NCBI GenBank assembly: GCA_910579545.1
Contig: CAJTVI010000024.1
Coordinates: forward strand, 1-33,236
Source: an uncultured Oscillospiraceae bacterium
GTDB lineage: Bacteria; Bacillota; Clostridia; Oscillospirales; Ruminococcaceae
Direction of reading: 5' to 3'
Length of the DNA stretch: 33,236 nucleotides
The notes beneath the pieces are model-generated. The model did no database searches and was not told where the DNA came from. It worked only from the letters and a program-made list of their open reading frames with translations. This document shows positions 30,281-33,236 of the stretch, in pieces. The position numbers and the translations under genes were made by a program. Each line of letters opens with the position of its first letter. Position 1 is the first letter of the stretch.

Positions 30281-31294
30281 ATGGCAAAAAAACAGCATGA
30301 GGAAGTCAATACAGAAGGCTGGAAGGACACATACGGCGATATGGTCACCCTGCTGCTCTGCTTTTTTGTGCTGCTGTACAGTATGTCCAGCGTAAACAGC
30401 GAAAAATGGGAGGCCTTTGTAAAGGCGTTTACCAACCCCGGCGAGGACACCGCTCAGGTGGTGCTCACCCCCTCGGACGAGCTGGGCGACCATACGGTGC
30501 CGGGCGCTGAGGACGGCGACAGCTCCACCATGGATCCCGCCAACGAGTTCCCCACCAGCTTTGACGAGCTGGCCCAGGCCATCAAGGAATATGTAGAAGA
30601 AAACAACATGCAGCAGGTCATCGAGGTGGAGGGCGACGAGGGGGTCGTGTACATCCGGTTCCAGAACAGCCTCTTCTTTGAGCCCAACAAGGCGGTGCTG
30701 CTGCCCGCGGCCGTGCCCAGCCTCGAGTTTTTGGGCACCAGCCTGAAGGGGCTGGAGGACGAGATCTGGATGGTCAGCATCAGCGGCCACACCGCGGACG
30801 TGCCCGGCTCAAGCGGCGGCCCCTCCGAATGGCTGCTCTCGGCCGAGCGCGCCGGGCAGGTGGCCATCTACCTTGAGGACCACGCCGGGCTGGACCCGCT
30901 TCTGCTGCGGGCCATCGGCTTTGGCCGCAACTACCCCATCGAATCCAACGAAACCGACGAGGGCCGCGCCCGCAACCGCCGGGTCGAGATGGTCATCATC
31001 AGCAAAAATTCCACCATCGCCCAGAACGAGGCGCTGGCCAGCGCGATCTCGGGTCTCTACCAGCACGGCGATACCGCCGACGACACCCCCCTGCCGGACA
31101 ACCTGATGGACCTGCTGGATCCCTCCCGGATGGGCGAGGGGGATGTGGACGGGCAGGACGAGGACGCCGGGGCCAGTTCGGCCCCGCCCGCCGCGTCCGA
31201 GCCAGCCGCAAGCGGGCCGGCGGCAAGTGAGCCGGCCGGGTCCGCGCCCGCCGCAAGCGAACCGCCCGGGTCACCCGCCGCAGGCGAACCGTAA
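30281..31294 (+). CDS. motB: Flagellar stator protein MotB
   Basis: This 337-residue partner of MotA anchors the stator to peptidoglycan. A short basic N-terminus leads to a single TM helix, 'TYGDMVTLLLCFFVLLYSMS', with the ion-binding aspartate at residue 20. A periplasmic linker follows, then an OmpA-like domain at about 125-245 with 'GVVYIRFQNSLFFEPNKAVL', a GHT motif read as GHTAD, and 'GRARNRRVEMVIIS'. The last 45 residues are a Pro/Ala/Ser tail with PAASEP-like repeats, beyond the usual MotB end. Ion choice (H+ or Na+) cannot be decided from the sequence alone. The start has GAGGTG 7 bases ahead. Confidence 0.95.
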   Translation: MAKKQHEEVNTEGWKDTYGDMVTLLLCFFVLLYSMSSVNSEKWEAFVKAFTNPGEDTAQVVLTPSDELGDHTVPGAEDGDSSTMDPANEFPTSFDELAQAIKEYVEENNMQQVIEVEGDEGVVYIRFQNSLFFEPNKAVLLPAAVPSLEFLGTSLKGLEDEIWMVSISGHTADVPGSSGGPSEWLLSAERAGQVAIYLEDHAGLDPLLLRAIGFGRNYPIESNETDEGRARNRRVEMVIISKNSTIAQNEALASAISGLYQHGDTADDTPLPDNLMDLLDPSRMGEGDVDGQDEDAGASSAPPAASEPAASGPAASEPAGSAPAASEPPGSPAAGEP

Positions 31295-31460
31295 GCCTTG
31301 GGGCCGGCGCGGGCCGGCCAAAGGCCACCAGCCAGACCAAACATCCGCACACGCACCTCTAAACGGGATTTGGCGGCCCGGCGCAAAGCGCCAAACGCCA
31401 AAATCAGGGGGCAAGCCCGGCGGCTGCCGGCCGGCCCTTTAGCAGCGAGGGGGAAAAAGG

Positions 31461-32501
31461 GTGCCCGAAAAACTGTCACAAAGTCAGATCGATGCGCTTC
31501 TCAACAAGATGGCCAGCGGTGCGGCTGAGGTACAGGAAAAGCCCACCCAAAAACTCAAGGACTACGACTTCCGCGCGCCGCGCAAGTTCACCAAGGAGCA
31601 GCTCAAGGCGCTGGACGGCCTGCACGAGACCCTGGCCCGGGTGCTGGCCTCCTACTTTTCCAGCATCCTGCGCACGCCCTGCGAGATCGAGGCGGTCTCG
31701 GCCGAGGAGCAGCGGTACCACGAGTACAGCAACTCTCTGCCGGACAACACCATGCTCGGCCTGCTGAGCGTCTCCTCCCAAACCGGCGAGTGCGACGAAA
31801 ACACCATCCTGCTGGACCTCACCTCCACCTTCAGCTTCCAGCTGATCGACCGCCTTCTGGGCGGCAACGGCAAGGGCGCCATCCCGGACCGCAGCTTTAC
31901 CGATATCGAGATCGCGGTGCTCACCAACGTGCTCGAAAACATCACGGTCCGGATCGACGACGTATGGAAAAACACCTTCAACATTGATTTTGGCCTTGAA
32001 TCCATCGAGAGCAACCCCCGCCTGCTCCAGCTTTTTGCCCCCGAGGACATCGTGGTGATCACCATGATGAACATCAAGATGGTGGGCACCACCAACACCA
32101 TCAGCATCTGCATCCCGGCCGAGCTTTTGGAACAAACGGTGGACCAGTTCAGCCGGAGGTTTACCAAGAACAAAAAGCAGCACGACCCCGAGCAGGAAAA
32201 GATGAAAAAGCAGCTGATTTTGGAGAATGTCTGCGAGTCGGAGCTTGAAATGAAAGCTGTTTTTGATGAATTCCGCATGCCCCTGCGGGAGATCCTGGGC
32301 CTGCAGCCCATGGACGTGATCCCGCTGCACAAGCCGGTAAACAGCGACATTTCGATCAGGATCGACGATCAGCCCTGGTTTACGGCCAAGCTTGGCGAGA
32401 CCAAAAAACGCAAGGCGATCAAACTCAACAGCATCCTGAACAACATCGTAGAACAAACGGAGATGGTGACAAGTGGACAACAATCAGCAGGAAATGCTTA
32501 G
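31461..32501 (+). CDS. fliM: Flagellar motor switch protein FliM
   Basis: This 346-residue C-ring subunit receives CheY-P and sets rotation direction. The N-terminal CheY-P binding peptide is intact (LSQSQIDALLNKM at residues 5-17). The middle CheC-like domain includes 'LTSTFSFQLIDRLLGGNGKG' and 'TDIEIAVLTNVLENITVRID'. The C-terminal SpoA (FliMN_C) domain includes 'MPLREILGLQPMDVIPLHKP' and ends in 'NNIVEQTEMVTSGQQSAGNA'. The start is GTG at 31461, with GAGGGGG in front. It overlaps fliY by 29 bases. fliL, usually found between motB and fliM, is missing: the gap 31295-31460 has no gene. Confidence 0.95.
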   Translation: MPEKLSQSQIDALLNKMASGAAEVQEKPTQKLKDYDFRAPRKFTKEQLKALDGLHETLARVLASYFSSILRTPCEIEAVSAEEQRYHEYSNSLPDNTMLGLLSVSSQTGECDENTILLDLTSTFSFQLIDRLLGGNGKGAIPDRSFTDIEIAVLTNVLENITVRIDDVWKNTFNIDFGLESIESNPRLLQLFAPEDIVVITMMNIKMVGTTNTISICIPAELLEQTVDQFSRRFTKNKKQHDPEQEKMKKQLILENVCESELEMKAVFDEFRMPLREILGLQPMDVIPLHKPVNSDISIRIDDQPWFTAKLGETKKRKAIKLNSILNNIVEQTEMVTSGQQSAGNA

Positions 32502-33236
32502 CAGCATGGAGCTCGACACCATTGGCGAGATCCTGAACATCAGCATGGGTTCGGCTGCTACGGCGGTTTCCAGCATGCTGGACAAACAGGTGGTCATCTC
32601 GACCCCTACCGTACTGCAAAAAAAGTTTGACAGTATGGAGTATACTGCCCTTGAGCCGGCGATGCTGGTGTCGATCCGCTATGTCGAGGGCATCTCCGGC
32701 ACCAATGTGATGGTCTTCCGCCAGAAGGATATGCAGGTGATCCTCAACCTTCTGATGGGCAACGAGGACCCCCCCAGTGAGGACTTTGAGTTCGACGAGC
32801 TCAGCATGAGCGCGGCCTGCGAGGTCATGAACCAGATGATGGGCTCCTCGGCCACCGCCCTCTCGGATTTCCTCGGCATGACCGTCAACATCTCCACCCC
32901 CGAGGCCCAGATCGTAGACTCGGAGGACGCCTACCGCAAGGCGATCAATGTGGGGGACGGCGAGGAGATCGTCTCGGTCAACTTCAAGCTGGATATCGTA
33001 GGGGTGATGGAGAGCAACTTCGCCAGCGTCATGCCCTACTCGCTGGCCAAGAGCATGGTCTCGAGGGTGCTGGACCAGACCGAGGAGCAGATCAGCGCCC
33101 TGCCCGATTCCACGCCCGCCCCGGCCCCTGCGCCCGCGCCCGCGCCGCGTCTTGATACGGAAGCCCCTGTCCGTTCCGTCGAATATGCACCGCTCGACAA
33201 GCACGTTTTCTATTCCGCCCGACAGCTCGCTGCCGA
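32473..33236 (+). CDS. fliY: Flagellar motor switch phosphatase FliY, 3' end cut by window
   Basis: The open frame starts at GTG (32473, GGAG about 10 bases upstream) and overlaps fliM. The visible part (about 254 residues) is a CheC-like phosphatase domain with both active-site pairs: E19/N22 in 'IGEILNISMG' and E117/N120 in 'CEVMNQMMGSS'. It should dephosphorylate CheY-P at the motor. An (Ala-Pro)n linker follows at about 217-226, then 'SVEYAPLDKHVF', which leads into the SpoA/FliN-like C-terminal domain. That domain lies beyond the window edge. The FliY of Bacillus begins with a CheY-binding LSQDEIDALL-type peptide; here the protein starts only ten residues before the phosphatase domain and lacks it. 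Confidence 0.93.
   Translation, partial: MDNNQQEMLSSMELDTIGEILNISMGSAATAVSSMLDKQVVISTPTVLQKKFDSMEYTALEPAMLVSIRYVEGISGTNVMVFRQKDMQVILNLLMGNEDPPSEDFEFDELSMSAACEVMNQMMGSSATALSDFLGMTVNISTPEAQIVDSEDAYRKAINVGDGEEIVSVNFKLDIVGVMESNFASVMPYSLAKSMVSRVLDQTEEQISALPDSTPAPAPAPAPAPRLDTEAPVRSVEYAPLDKHVFYSARQLAA

Overview
This GC-rich window reads as a motile, Gram-positive member of the Clostridia, probably an Oscillospiraceae/Ruminococcaceae-type gut anaerobe. Three things point that way: the clostridial flagellar gene order (flgB-flgC-fliE-fliF-fliG-fliH-fliI-fliJ-fliK-flgD-flg_new-flgE-flbD-motA-motB-fliM-fliY), a CheC-like FliY and a class B sortase, and strong Shine-Dalgarno (SD) sites with frequent TTG/GTG starts. 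The taxonomic placement is inference; no rRNA or marker search was possible.

Left part (1-2764): a small cytosolic PH-domain protein and a branched-chain aminotransferase (ilvE) lie on the minus strand. A HAD-family phosphatase is divergent from ilvE, with opposing promoters in the shared gap. The gaps on both sides carry palindromic hairpins and a GC-rich interspersed repeat that recurs near 24.7 kb.

Peptide ABC transporter (3191-9325, minus strand): oppB-oppC-oppD-oppF form a tight operon read from a TTGACA-type promoter near 9.6 kb. The lipoprotein oppA follows with its own promoter and a clear intrinsic terminator.

Surface module (10123-16896, plus strand): a good sigma-A promoter and a structured leader precede a single-domain HPt phosphotransfer protein. 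Next come a 1774-residue secreted protein built of cadherin-like beta-sandwich repeats and an overlapping class B sortase gene. The large protein ends in NPQTG plus ten residues and lacks the hydrophobic segment of a normal sorting signal.

Flagellar module (17007 to the right edge, plus strand): rod, MS-ring, C-ring, export ATPase, hook and stator genes follow on the same strand, with no obvious new promoter before flgB. Between flgC and fliE is an unfamiliar soluble protein that resembles the FliG-contacting cytoplasmic loop of MotA; it is the most interesting novelty candidate here. An extended -10 promoter and a leader with four successive hairpins precede flbD/swrD, which leads motA, motB, fliM and fliY. 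fliL is absent from its usual place. fliY runs off the window end. I saw no tRNA, rRNA, CRISPR array, insertion sequence or prophage.
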